A stretch of 64,000 nucleotides of DNA from Georgenia satyanarayanai (GTDB lineage: Bacteria > Actinomycetota > Actinomycetes > Actinomycetales > Actinomycetaceae), in the NCBI RefSeq assembly GCF_009193135.1, contig NZ_VUKC01000003.1, forward strand, positions 304,239 through 368,238. The letters are read 5' to 3'. Made by a program: the position numbers and the translations under genes. Below the pieces are notes generated by a model. That model was given only the letters and a program-made list of their open reading frames with translations, did no database searches and had not been told where the DNA came from. Shown one piece after another: positions 28,954 through 37,601 of the stretch; the stretch's first letter is position 1, and the number at the start of each line of letters is the position of its first letter.

Positions 28954-29660
28954 CGCGGATGGCGGTTCCTGGTCGTCGTCCGCCACAGGAGGAGGATCCC
29001 GGCGCCGATGAGCACCACCGGCCACAGGTACCCCAGCAGTTCGAGCACCTCGCCCGCGCCCGCGGCGATGAGCAACCCCAGGGCGGTGAGGATGCCGCCG
29101 GGGATCAAGGCCCACCGGTTCCGGCCACCGCCGGTGGGCAGGACCGCGACCAGGAGGAACGTCAGCCCGAGACCGAGGAACAGCACCGCACCCTGGGCGT
29201 TGGAGCTGAGGCCCAGCGCTCCCAGCGCCCCTGTCGCGCCGAACGTCGCCAGCGCCCCGCCCGGGATCATCGACCACCACCGACCGCGCTCGCGCAGGTA
29301 CACGGCCCAGAAGCCGGCACCGAGCAGGCCGAGGAAGGCGCCCCCGGACACTGCCTCCGCCACATCGCCGACCGGATCCCCGAGGGCGGTCGTCACGGCC
29401 AGACCGAAGAGCGCCCCGGACGGGATGGCCGCCCACCACGCCTCCGCTCCGAGCAGGAAGGCGGCCGCGAACACGCCACCGACGGCGGCGAAGGCACCGG
29501 CCCAGAAGAACCGGGCGTCGGTGACGAGGTCCAGCTCCTCCAGGAGAAGCAGCACGCCCCCGGCGACGAGGAGCGCCCCCCACAGCGCAGCGAGCGGGAA
29601 CCTGGGCTCCCGCCGTCGGAGCCGGGTGCGGATCTGGGGGCCGGCGTCGTCGTGGCTCAT
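28950..29660 (-). CDS. Membrane protein with repeated two-helix units
   Basis: A 236-residue protein with about eight short hydrophobic helices in pairs around W-x-x-I-P-x-G-A segments (AEAWWAAIPSGALFGLAVTT, RWWSMIPGGALATFGAT, NRWALIPGGILTALGLLIAA). The repeat suggests internal duplication. It resembles actinomycete membrane proteins of the DUF5668/LiaI-like type only loosely. The ATG at 29660 follows GGGGAG. It heads a two-gene unit with the gene at 28045-28953 and has its own DosR-like promoter. Confidence 0.72.
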   Translation of the reverse strand: MSHDDAGPQIRTRLRRREPRFPLAALWGALLVAGGVLLLLEELDLVTDARFFWAGAFAAVGGVFAAAFLLGAEAWWAAIPSGALFGLAVTTALGDPVGDVAEAVSGGAFLGLLGAGFWAVYLRERGRWWSMIPGGALATFGATGALGALGLSSNAQGAVLFLGLGLTFLLVAVLPTGGGRNRWALIPGGILTALGLLIAAGAGEVLELLGYLWPVVLIGAGILLLWRTTTRNRHPR

Positions 29661-29724
29661 CGCGACCACTCCCCTGGTGCGTTCGGAGGCCGTCGCCCGC
29701 CGACCTGGTGGGTGCGCTCCAACC

Positions 29725-29767
29725 ATCCTTCCCGAGCGCACGCCCGGGCACCAGGGCCGAACGTCCC
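29725..29767 (-). promoter_or_regulatory. Predicted promoter with DosR-like box
   Basis: GGGCCGAACGTCCC (29754-29767) is an exact match. On the minus strand AAGGAT (29725-29730) lies 23 bases downstream. The ATG of the repeated-helix membrane protein follows 64 bases later. Confidence 0.6.
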
Positions 29768-29802
29768 GGCCGAGGAGCCGCCGGCCGCCGCTTCGTGCTC
29801 CG

Positions 29803-32502
29803 TCAGCGGCGTTCCAGGGCCTTGTCGAGCTCGACGACGACGAACACAGCCACGCCCACCGCCAGCGAGATCGACCACTGGCCGACGGTGACCGCGGCCG
29901 AGTCGAACGCGACCTGCATGAACGGCGTGTAGACGAACAGGAGCTGCAGCACCAGCATGAGGGTGATGAACACCCAGGAGATCGGGTTGCTCGTGACGAG
30001 CTCCCGTCGCAGGCTCGTGCTGCTGCCGAACCGGCTGGCCAGCAGGTAGAAGATCTGGCCGAGGACGAGGGTGTTGATGGCGACCGTCCGCGACACCTCC
30101 AGGTCCGCCCCGGCCCGTTCCCCGAGCAGGAAGACGGCCATCGTCGCTCCACCGATGAGCAGTGACACGTAGCCGATTCGCGCGAGCGACGCCCGCGTGA
30201 GGATGGAGCCGCCAGGCGTGCGAGGGGGGCGGGACATGATCCCCGGCTCGGACGGCTCGAAGGCCAGCGCCAGGGACAGGGTCACAGCGGTGATCATGTT
30301 GACCCACAGCACCTGGACCGGGGTCAGCGGCAACGTGATCCCCAGGAGCAGTGCCACGAAGATCACCAAGCCCTGCGCACCGTTGGTCGGCAGCAGGAAG
30401 ACGATCGCCTTGCGCAGGTTGTCGTCGATGGTGCGACCCATCTCGACGGCGGCCTCGATCGAGGCGAAGTTGTCGTCGGCCAGGACGATGTCGGCCGCGT
30501 CCTTGGTCGCCTCGGTGCCCTTGATCCCCATGGCCACCCCGACGTCGGCCTGCTTCAGTGACGGGGCGTCGTTGACGCCGTCACCGGTCATCGACACGAC
30601 ATGGTGCTGAGCCTGGAGTGCACGGACGAGACGCAGCTTGTGCTCCGGGCTCGTGCGGGCGAAGATGTCGTGCCCCGCGGCGATGGTGCCCAGCTCGCCG
30701 TCGGAGGCGCCCTCCAGCTCGGTGCCGGTGACGGCGCGGTCGCCGATCCCCATCTCCCGCCCGATCGCCGCCGCCGTGCCGATGTGGTCGCCGGTGATCA
30801 TCTTGACCGCGATCCCGGCCTCACGGCACTGACGGATCGCGTCGATGGCCTCCTCACGCGGTGGGTCGAGGATGCCGTAGAGCCCGAGGAGCGTGAACCC
30901 GCCGCCGTCGACGTCGTCGGTGGTGAGGTCGGTTCTGTCGGTATGGCGGGCCGCGCCGGCGAGCACACGCAGCCCCTGCGCGCCGAGCTCGTCGATCTTG
31001 TGCTCCCAACGCTGGCGGTCGAGCGGCTCGGTGTCGTCCAGGCCGGTGCCCTGGGTGTCGCACCGGTCGAGGATCCGGTCGGGAGCGCCCTTGAGGTGGA
31101 CGACCAGGCCGCGGTCCCCGGTGTCGTCGAGGGTGGCCATGTACTTGTAGTCGGAGTCGAACGGCACGACGGCCACCCGGGCCTGCTCGACGGCGGGGAA
31201 GCCGGCCTTGAGCCCGAAGGTCCGCAGCGCGCCGTCGGTGGGCTCCCCGGACAGGAGCCATTGCCCGTCCCGCTCCTCGACGGCAGCGTCATTCGCGCGG
31301 GCGGCCACCTCGGCGAGGGAGCACAGGTCGGGGGCCTCCTCGAGGAGCGCGGGCGTGCCCGCCCGGTAGATCCCGCCGTCCGGGGCGTAGCCGGTGCCGC
31401 CCACGTCGTAACGACCGACGGGCGTGACCACCGCTCGCACGGTCATCTCGTTCCGGGTGAGCGTGCCGGTCTTGTCGGAGCAGATGACGGTCACCGAACC
31501 GAGCGTCTGCACCGAGTTCATCCGCCGGGTGATGGCGTTGCGCCCGGCCATCTTCTGCACCCCCAGCGCGAGAGTGATGGTGAGGACGGCGGGCAGGCCC
31601 TCCGGGATCGCCGCCACCGCGAACCCGATCGCTGCCAGGGTCACCTCGGCCGCGGTGTGGTTGTGCAGGACGGCGCTGACCCCGAACATGAGGGCGGCGA
31701 GCACGACCACGACGAGCGAGAGCCTCTTGCTGAACGCGGTCATCTCGCGGGTCAACGGCGTCTCAAGGGTCTCGACCTCGTCGAGCAGCGTCGAGATGTG
31801 CCCGATCTGTGTGTCGGTGCCGGTTGCCGTGACGACCCCGGTGCCCGAGCCCGCCACGACGACGGTCCCGGAGAAGCCCATCGAGCGCCGGTCACCGATG
31901 CCCGCGTGTGCCTCGACCGGCTCACTGGCTTTTGCCGTGGGCACCGACTCACCGGTGAGGGCGGACTCCTCGACCCGCAGACCGGCCGTGTGCAGCAGGC
32001 GCAGGTCGGCGGGCACCTTGTCGCCGGGGCCCAGTCGCACGACGTCGCCGGGCACGAGGTCCTCGGCGGGCACCGTGCGCCAGGCCCCCTCTCGCCGCAC
32101 ACTGGCGTCGAGGCTGAGCATGTCGCGGAGACCCTCGAGGGCCCCTTCGGCCCTGCCCTCCTGCACGAAGCCGATCAGCGCGTTGATGACGACGACGGCG
32201 AGGATGACGGTGGTGTCGATCCACTCGCCGAGAAGAGCGGTGAGCACGCCGGCCGCGACGAGCACGTAGATCATGGGGTCGTGGAACTGGCGGAGCAGCC
32301 TCCCCAGCCACGACTCACGCTCCGCCTGGGGCAGCCTGTTCCCCCCGTAGATCGCCAACCGGGCGCGCGTCGCCTCGGCCGGCAGCCCGCGGTCTGGGTC
32401 GACCTCGAGCTCAGCGAGGACCTCCCCCACGTCGCGGGCGTGCGGGACAGAGACGAGCGGACGGTCACCGCTCTCCTGTCGGTGGCTGGTCGCGTGTGTC
32501 AT
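29803..32502 (-). CDS. P2A-like cation-transporting P-type ATPase
   Basis: An 899-residue pump with ten predicted helices. Motifs are LTGESVP (actuator), AIPEGLPAVLT in helix 4 (Glu301), CSDKTGTLT (Asp343 phosphorylated), KGAPDRIL (nucleotide site), MITGDHIGTA and MTGDGVNDAPSLK. Helix 6 reads WVNMITAVTLSLALAFEP, with Ala where calcium pumps have Asp, so calcium specificity is doubtful. Mycobacterial CtpF, a DosR-regulon member, is of this type. The ATG at 32502 is preferred over upstream frames because homology begins there. It lies 58 bases after the tandem USP gene and probably shares its promoter, as ctpF does with a USP gene. Confidence 0.9.
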   Translation of the reverse strand: MTHATSHRQESGDRPLVSVPHARDVGEVLAELEVDPDRGLPAEATRARLAIYGGNRLPQAERESWLGRLLRQFHDPMIYVLVAAGVLTALLGEWIDTTVILAVVVINALIGFVQEGRAEGALEGLRDMLSLDASVRREGAWRTVPAEDLVPGDVVRLGPGDKVPADLRLLHTAGLRVEESALTGESVPTAKASEPVEAHAGIGDRRSMGFSGTVVVAGSGTGVVTATGTDTQIGHISTLLDEVETLETPLTREMTAFSKRLSLVVVVLAALMFGVSAVLHNHTAAEVTLAAIGFAVAAIPEGLPAVLTITLALGVQKMAGRNAITRRMNSVQTLGSVTVICSDKTGTLTRNEMTVRAVVTPVGRYDVGGTGYAPDGGIYRAGTPALLEEAPDLCSLAEVAARANDAAVEERDGQWLLSGEPTDGALRTFGLKAGFPAVEQARVAVVPFDSDYKYMATLDDTGDRGLVVHLKGAPDRILDRCDTQGTGLDDTEPLDRQRWEHKIDELGAQGLRVLAGAARHTDRTDLTTDDVDGGGFTLLGLYGILDPPREEAIDAIRQCREAGIAVKMITGDHIGTAAAIGREMGIGDRAVTGTELEGASDGELGTIAAGHDIFARTSPEHKLRLVRALQAQHHVVSMTGDGVNDAPSLKQADVGVAMGIKGTEATKDAADIVLADDNFASIEAAVEMGRTIDDNLRKAIVFLLPTNGAQGLVIFVALLLGITLPLTPVQVLWVNMITAVTLSLALAFEPSEPGIMSRPPRTPGGSILTRASLARIGYVSLLIGGATMAVFLLGERAGADLEVSRTVAINTLVLGQIFYLLASRFGSSTSLRRELVTSNPISWVFITLMLVLQLLFVYTPFMQVAFDSAAVTVGQWSISLAVGVAVFVVVELDKALERR

Positions 32503-32560
32503 GTCGTCGTGTTTCGCGCGAGGGGAGCGGCGGCACTCGGCCAGCAGAGGCAGGAGGCGT

Positions 32561-33478
32561 TCAGCTCGCGACGCCGCGAGCCTCGGGCGCGTTCCGCGGC
32601 TGGCCGGCATGGGGCAGGATGGCGACCGGGACCACCGCCTGGGAGAGGACTGCCTGGCTCACGGAGCCGAGCAGGAGGCCGGCGAAACCTCCCAGGCCCC
32701 GGCTTCCCACGACGAGCAGACTTGCCTTCGTCGACTGCTCGATGAGTGCGTCGACCGGGTGCTGGTGGACGACCCGCAGCTCGATGTCGAGCTCCGGATG
32801 GTCCCGCACGGCGTCGTCGACGGTCGAGCGCACTGTCTCGGTGAGCTCCCTGATGTGGTCGATGACGTTGCCGTACCACTCGCCAGTCGGGACTCCGGGT
32901 GGTGTCTCGACGTACTCCGCGCGCACGACTCTCACCGCGGTGCCGAGCCCGGCAGCGTGGCGCAGGGCGAAGCGGAGTGCCTCGACAGCCTCCTGTGATC
33001 CGTCCATGCCCACGACAACAGGCCCGGCGGTGTCGGTCTCGCGGACGACGACGACCGTGCACTGCGCGTGCAGCGCCACCTGCTGGGACACCGAGCCGAC
33101 GAGCAGGCCGCCGACCCGCCCGTGTCCACGGGCGCCCAGGACGACCATGCTGGCCCCCCGGGATGCCTCGATGAGCTGGGGCGCAGCCCGGCCCACGCGG
33201 ACCTCGGTGGTCACCGTGAGGTGGGGGTGCGCAGCGGAAACGGTGCTCGCGGCGTCAGTACACACCTGCGCGCCGAGCTCCTCCGGGTCGCCAGGGCCGT
33301 CGGAGCCCAGGACCATGAGCTTGCCCGTCATGTGGGCGTCGATGACGGCATGGACCACGTGCAGGGGCGCGCCGATGCGTTCGGCCTCGGCTGCGGCCCA
33401 CAGGAGTGCAGTGGTGGAGAGGGCTGAGCCGTCGACACCGGCGACGACAGCTCCCTGGGGGGCCGTTGCTGCATCCAT
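32561..33478 (-). CDS. Tandem-domain universal stress protein
   Basis: A 305-residue protein with two USP domains (about residues 8-150 and 158-295). The ATP loops are GARGHGRVGGLLVGS and GSRGLGGFAGLLLGS, both with full G-2X-G-9X-G-S. It differs from the other two tandem USPs in the window (VAGVDGSALSTTALLWAAAE at the N-terminus), so it is an older paralogue. The ATG at 33478 follows AAGGAG. It heads the unit with the P2A-like pump, a pairing also seen in mycobacteria around Rv1996-Rv1997. Confidence 0.92.
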   Translation of the reverse strand: MDAATAPQGAVVAGVDGSALSTTALLWAAAEAERIGAPLHVVHAVIDAHMTGKLMVLGSDGPGDPEELGAQVCTDAASTVSAAHPHLTVTTEVRVGRAAPQLIEASRGASMVVLGARGHGRVGGLLVGSVSQQVALHAQCTVVVVRETDTAGPVVVGMDGSQEAVEALRFALRHAAGLGTAVRVVRAEYVETPPGVPTGEWYGNVIDHIRELTETVRSTVDDAVRDHPELDIELRVVHQHPVDALIEQSTKASLLVVGSRGLGGFAGLLLGSVSQAVLSQAVVPVAILPHAGQPRNAPEARGVAS

Positions 33479-33503
33479 CGCTGTCTCCTTCGTCGGTGCG
33501 TCC

Positions 33504-33546
33504 AGCGTCCTCCTCGGTATATCGACACGCAAGGGACCTACGGCTT
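33504..33546 (-). promoter_or_regulatory. Predicted USP/P2A pump promoter with DosR-like box
   Basis: Read on the minus strand, a box with one perfect arm (GTAGGTCCC side) spans 33533-33546. GACGCT (33504-33509) lies 23 bases downstream. The outer arm has two mismatches, so the site is weaker than others. Confidence 0.45.
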
Positions 33547-33596
33547 CCCGGCGGGACCTGCCGGGGCGAGGCGGGAGCTGTCGCCGAGGACATCGC

Positions 33597-36419
33597 TCAC
33601 TCCCCTTTGATGCGTCCCCAGGTCGGGTCGTGGATCTCGGTGTCATCGGTGTGGTGGGCCCGTCCGTCCCTCGCGCTGGCGCTCCGCATGCGCTTGTCGA
33701 GCGCATCGACCGCCAGCGTCGTGCCGGCCGCGGCCGCGGCCACCGCCCAACCGACCGGCGGGGGGACCGTGTGCCCCAGAGCGTGCGCGAGCGGAGGCAC
33801 CCAGAGCAGCACGAGGGCGAGTGACACCGAAGCCGTCACGGCGATGAGGAGGAGCCGGTTCCCGCCCCATCCCAGGTGCCACGGGGGCCTGCTCGAGCTG
33901 CGGCACGCGAAGGCGTTGGCGACCTGCGAGAAGATCACCGCCAAGAACGCCGCGCCCGACGCGGCGGCGAGCACACCGGGGCCGGGGAACGGCTCACCTG
34001 GGGACCAGCCCGCATCAGCCAGGGTGATGAGGAAGGCCAGCATCGACATCGCGGCGCCCGCGGGGCCGAGGACGGCGAAGGCACGCCGGGCGGCGGTTCT
34101 GTTGAGCAGGGCGCCGCGCACCGGCGGCCCCTTGAGCAGGTGCTTCGCCGGTGGTTCGGCGCCGAGCGCAACGGCGGTGATGGTGTCGGTACCGATGTCG
34201 ATGGCGAGGATCTGAAGGACTCTCAGCGCCAGCGGGAAGTTCCCGCCACTGAGGGCCCAGACGACGAACGGGGTGAGCTCGGCGACGTTGGACGTCAGGT
34301 GGTAGGTGATGAACCTGCGGATGTTGACGTAGGTGGCGCGGCCGTGCTCGATCCCGGCGACGATCGAGCCGAAGTGGTCATCGAGCAGGACGATGTCGGC
34401 TGCCTCTCGCGCGACGTCGGTGCCCGACGCCCCCATCGCGACCCCGACGTCCGCCTCGTGCAGCGCCGGGCCGTCGTTGACGCCGTCCCCGGTCATCGCG
34501 ACGACGTGTCCGCGTGCACGCAGCGCCCGTGCGATGCGTAGCTTCTGCTCCGGTGAGACGCGGGCGATGACGGTCCCCGCGTGGTCGATGAGCTCGCCGA
34601 GGGCACCTTCCTCCGTCGGAAGGTCGTCAGCGACGTAGACCGGGTCTGCAGCGGTGCGCAGCCCGACCTCGTCGGCGATCGCACGGGCGGTGACGGGGTG
34701 GTCCCCGGTGACCATCGCGACGGCGACGCCGGCTCCCCGGCAGGTGTCGAGCGCTGCGGCGACGTCTGGGCGTGGCGGGTCCTCCAGACCCAGGAGACCG
34801 TACAGCTCCAGGTCTCGCTCGGCTTCGCTCGCGGTCCCGGGAACGGTCCCACCGGTGGAGCGGCCCGCGACGGCAATCACCCGCAGTCCCTCCGCGGTGA
34901 ACCGCTCCACGACTGCTGCGGCATCCGCGTGCCCGGCCCCGTCGAGCGACTCGTGCCTGCAGAGCGGCAGCACGCTGTCAGGGGCGCCCTTGACGAAGAC
35001 GTCCTCGCCGGTGACGACGGACATCCGGCGCCTGCGTGCGTCGAACGGGAACCGTGCTGACACCGTGCGGCGCTCGGCCGCGCTGTCCAGCCCGAGGCGT
35101 TGGGCAAGGACGTCGAGCGCGGCCTCCATCGGGTCCCCGTGGCTGCGCCACTGCCCGGCATCGTCCAGGACGTAGCCGTCGGAGCACGCGGTCGCTGCTC
35201 GCGCGGCGCGCACGACGGCCGGGCGGGCAGCTGACGTGACCTCCACGGTTCCGTGGGGGTCGTAGCCCGGTTGGTGGGTGGAGGCGGTCCCGGTGGGCGT
35301 CCACGCCTGGACGACGGTCATCTGGTTCTGGGTGAGTGTGCCCGTCTTGTCCGTGCAGATGAACGTGACAGAGCCGAGCGTCTCGACGGCCTCGAGGCGC
35401 CGGACCAGAACCTGTCGGTGCGCCATCCGCTCGGCTCCCCATGCCAGCGCGAGCGTGACGGTGGGCAGCAGTCCTTCGGGCACGAGCGCGACAACCACAC
35501 CGATCGCCAGGATGAACCCGTCCGTCCCGGACAGCCCGACCAGCAGCGCCCCGGCGTAGAAGGCCCCGCCGACCCCGACCGCGACGACCGTGACTGTCCG
35601 TACGAACCGGCGCAGGGCGGCTGACAGCGGCGTGTGATGGCCTCGGGGTGTCAGCGTGAGCCGGGTGATGTCGGCGAGCTTCGTCGCTGCTCCCGTTCGT
35701 GTCACCGCCGCGAGTCCCGCGCCCTCGACGACGAACGTGCCCGCGAAGACCTCGTCGTCGGGGTGCGCGGAGACGGGGACGCTCTCGCCGCTGAACGTGG
35801 AGACGTCGATGAGGAGGGCGGAGCTCTCGACGACGGTCGCGTCGGCCGGCACCCGGTCCCCGGGGCGCAGCACGAGGATGTCACCGCGCACGACAGCGCT
35901 GGCATCGACCTCGGTCTCCCGTCCACCGCGTCGCACCGCCACCATCGCCGGCAGCAGCGCCCGCAGGCGGGACGCGGCCCGCTCGGCGCGCGCCTCCTGG
36001 AGGAACGAGAACGCCGCGTTGAGAACCACGACGATGACGATCGCGACGGACAGCTGAGGCATGCCCGCGACCCCGGCGAGCAGCGCGGCCACCCACAGCA
36101 GCAGCCCGAAGGGGTTGACCAGCTGGGCCCCGAGCCTCCGCCAGAGGCTCGGCCCGTGCACCGTGGGCAGCGTGTTGGCCCCGTCCCGCACGAGTCGCTG
36201 GGCGGCCTCCTCGTCGGACAGGCCGCCGTGCTCGACGTCGGTCGCCGCCGTGGTCCCGACCGTGGGCCGGAGCTCGGGAGACACCCCGCCTTCGCGCAGG
36301 AGCGCCACCACATCGCCCGGTGACGGGTCCCCCGGCGCGAGCCGGTCGTCGCCGCGTTCTCCCGCTCGGCCCGCGTTCGCCCCGCGACGTGCTCCGGTGC
36401 GCCGCCAGTTCGCGAACAC
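33597..36419 (-). CDS. P2C-like (Na+/K+-ATPase-type) P-type ATPase
   Basis: A 940-residue pump. The catalytic motifs are FSGESVP, CTDKTGTLT (Asp357), VFVKGAPDS, MVTGDHPVTA and MTGDGVNDGPAL. Helix 4 has ALVPEGLLPTVTLALA (Glu315). Helix 5 has HLTSNVAELTPFVVW and helix 6 has AIDIGTDTITAVALGAEP. These three match the Na+/K+-ATPase alpha subunit segments PEGLL, TSNIPEITP and IDLGTDMVPA, including the Ser/Asn/Glu and the two Asp that bind the ions. No beta subunit is seen. The GTG at 36419 follows GAAGGAGG. It lies 31 bases after the alcohol dehydrogenase gene and should be cotranscribed. Confidence 0.9.
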   Translation of the reverse strand: MFANWRRTGARRGANAGRAGERGDDRLAPGDPSPGDVVALLREGGVSPELRPTVGTTAATDVEHGGLSDEEAAQRLVRDGANTLPTVHGPSLWRRLGAQLVNPFGLLLWVAALLAGVAGMPQLSVAIVIVVVLNAAFSFLQEARAERAASRLRALLPAMVAVRRGGRETEVDASAVVRGDILVLRPGDRVPADATVVESSALLIDVSTFSGESVPVSAHPDDEVFAGTFVVEGAGLAAVTRTGAATKLADITRLTLTPRGHHTPLSAALRRFVRTVTVVAVGVGGAFYAGALLVGLSGTDGFILAIGVVVALVPEGLLPTVTLALAWGAERMAHRQVLVRRLEAVETLGSVTFICTDKTGTLTQNQMTVVQAWTPTGTASTHQPGYDPHGTVEVTSAARPAVVRAARAATACSDGYVLDDAGQWRSHGDPMEAALDVLAQRLGLDSAAERRTVSARFPFDARRRRMSVVTGEDVFVKGAPDSVLPLCRHESLDGAGHADAAAVVERFTAEGLRVIAVAGRSTGGTVPGTASEAERDLELYGLLGLEDPPRPDVAAALDTCRGAGVAVAMVTGDHPVTARAIADEVGLRTAADPVYVADDLPTEEGALGELIDHAGTVIARVSPEQKLRIARALRARGHVVAMTGDGVNDGPALHEADVGVAMGASGTDVAREAADIVLLDDHFGSIVAGIEHGRATYVNIRRFITYHLTSNVAELTPFVVWALSGGNFPLALRVLQILAIDIGTDTITAVALGAEPPAKHLLKGPPVRGALLNRTAARRAFAVLGPAGAAMSMLAFLITLADAGWSPGEPFPGPGVLAAASGAAFLAVIFSQVANAFACRSSSRPPWHLGWGGNRLLLIAVTASVSLALVLLWVPPLAHALGHTVPPPVGWAVAAAAAGTTLAVDALDKRMRSASARDGRAHHTDDTEIHDPTWGRIKGE

Positions 36420-36450
36420 GGCGCCTCCTTCTGCTGCTCGGGGGTGAGGC

Positions 36451-37449
36451 CTACGGCACGAGGACCGCGGCGCCTTCGTAGCGGTCGGCGGCGAGGTCGG
36501 CCAACGTGTCGGCCGCCTCGGTGAGCGGGCGCGTGTGCGTGCGCGGCCTGATGTCGAGCGCCGCCGCGAGCCGGAGGAACTCCGCACCGTCCGTGCGGGT
36601 GTTCGCGGTGACGCTGCGCAGCTCCTTCTCGTAGAACAGCTCGCGCTCGTAGACGAGCGGCGGGATGTCGCTGAGGTGGATCCCGGCCACGACGCAGATC
36701 CCGCCCCGGTCCAGCGCGCGAAGTGCCGGCGGCACCAGGTCACCGACCGGGGCGAAGAGGATCGCAGCATCCAACGGCTCGGGTGGCGGGGCAGCCGCCT
36801 CACCCACGGAGGCCGCGCCGAGCTCGAGCGCCAGGGCGCGCGCCGCGGGGGCACGCGTCATGACGTGCACGACCGCCCCCTGCCGGACAGCCACCTGGGC
36901 GACGAGGTGCGCGGACGCACCGAACCCGTACAGCCCGAGCCGGCCGCCCGGGGGCAGCGACGCTCGCCGCAGGGCTCGGTATCCGACGATGCCCGAGCAC
37001 AGCAGCGGCGCGGCCGACTCGGCTCGCACCGTCTCGGGAAGACGGTATGCGAACGCCTCCTCGACGACCGTCAGCTCGGCGAAGCCTCCGTCTGCGTCCC
37101 ACCCCGTGAACTGGGCGCCGGGACACAGGTTCTCCCGGCCCTGGCGGCACCACCGGCACCGCCCGCACGTACCCCTCAGCCACGCGACCCCGACACGGTC
37201 ACCGATCACGAAGCGGTAGGCGCCATCACCACGCGCGTCGACCCGGCCGACGATCTCGTGACCCGGCACGGTTCGAGGTCGGCGGGGGGCAAGATCACCC
37301 TCCGCGAGGTGCAGGTCGGTCCGGCAGACGCCGCACGCCTCCACCCGCACGCGCACCTGTCCCGGGCCGGGGACAGGCTCCGGGAGCTCGACCTGCTGCA
37401 ACGGCCCTGTCCCCACGGGACCGGCATGAGCCACGACCCAGGCGAGCAC
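36451..37449 (-). CDS. Zinc-dependent alcohol dehydrogenase (AdhP-like)
   Basis: A 332-residue MDR enzyme. Catalytic zinc ligands are in [14 protein letters not shown] (Cys) and VPGHEIVG (His, Glu), and the structural zinc loop is [15 protein letters not shown]. The cofactor loop [10 protein letters not shown] has a Gly-x-Gly-x-x pattern with Ala at the third place. The pattern [12 protein letters not shown] is typical of the ethanol/aldehyde-type zinc dehydrogenases of mycobacteria and Arthrobacter. It may reoxidise NADH in low oxygen. The GTG at 37449 follows GAGGGGAG. It sits between the DUF1876 stump and the P2C pump. Confidence 0.88.
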   Translation of the reverse strand: MLAWVVAHAGPVGTGPLQQVELPEPVPGPGQVRVRVEACGVCRTDLHLAEGDLAPRRPRTVPGHEIVGRVDARGDGAYRFVIGDRVGVAWLRGTCGRCRWCRQGRENLCPGAQFTGWDADGGFAELTVVEEAFAYRLPETVRAESAAPLLCSGIVGYRALRRASLPPGGRLGLYGFGASAHLVAQVAVRQGAVVHVMTRAPAARALALELGAASVGEAAAPPPEPLDAAILFAPVGDLVPPALRALDRGGICVVAGIHLSDIPPLVYERELFYEKELRSVTANTRTDGAEFLRLAAALDIRPRTHTRPLTEAADTLADLAADRYEGAAVLVP

Positions 37450-37461
37450 GATCGGCTCCCC

Positions 37462-37530
37462 TCAGGCCCGCTGCGCCAGGGTGTCGCGACCCGCCGAGAA
37501 CAGGCCGACCACCCGCCACGTGTGAGTCAT
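37462..37530 (-). pseudogene. 22-residue stump of a DUF1876 gene
   Basis: The frame starts with GAAGGAGG placed before an ATG and reads M-T-H-T-W-R-V-V-G-L-F-S, against M-T-H-T-W-K-V-S-V-D-L-F-S in the intact gene at 27870-28151. It then ends after 22 codons. The rest of the domain is missing, as if an internal deletion joined the start to a later segment or a downstream intergenic stretch. The good ribosome-binding site means it may still be translated. Confidence 0.7.
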
Positions 37531-37583
37531 CGACGACCTCCTTCCAGGACTCTTGCCGTCCTCCCTGACACCAGTGGGGCTGG

Positions 37584-37601
37584 GCCCTGATCGGTCAGGG
37601 C
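37584..37601 (-). terminator. Hairpin at the end of a USP gene
   Basis: GCCCTGA-TCGG-TCAGGGC is a perfect 7-bp stem with a 4-base loop that includes the USP stop codon. There is no T-run, so it could be a partial terminator or an mRNA-stabilising hairpin. Confidence 0.45.
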
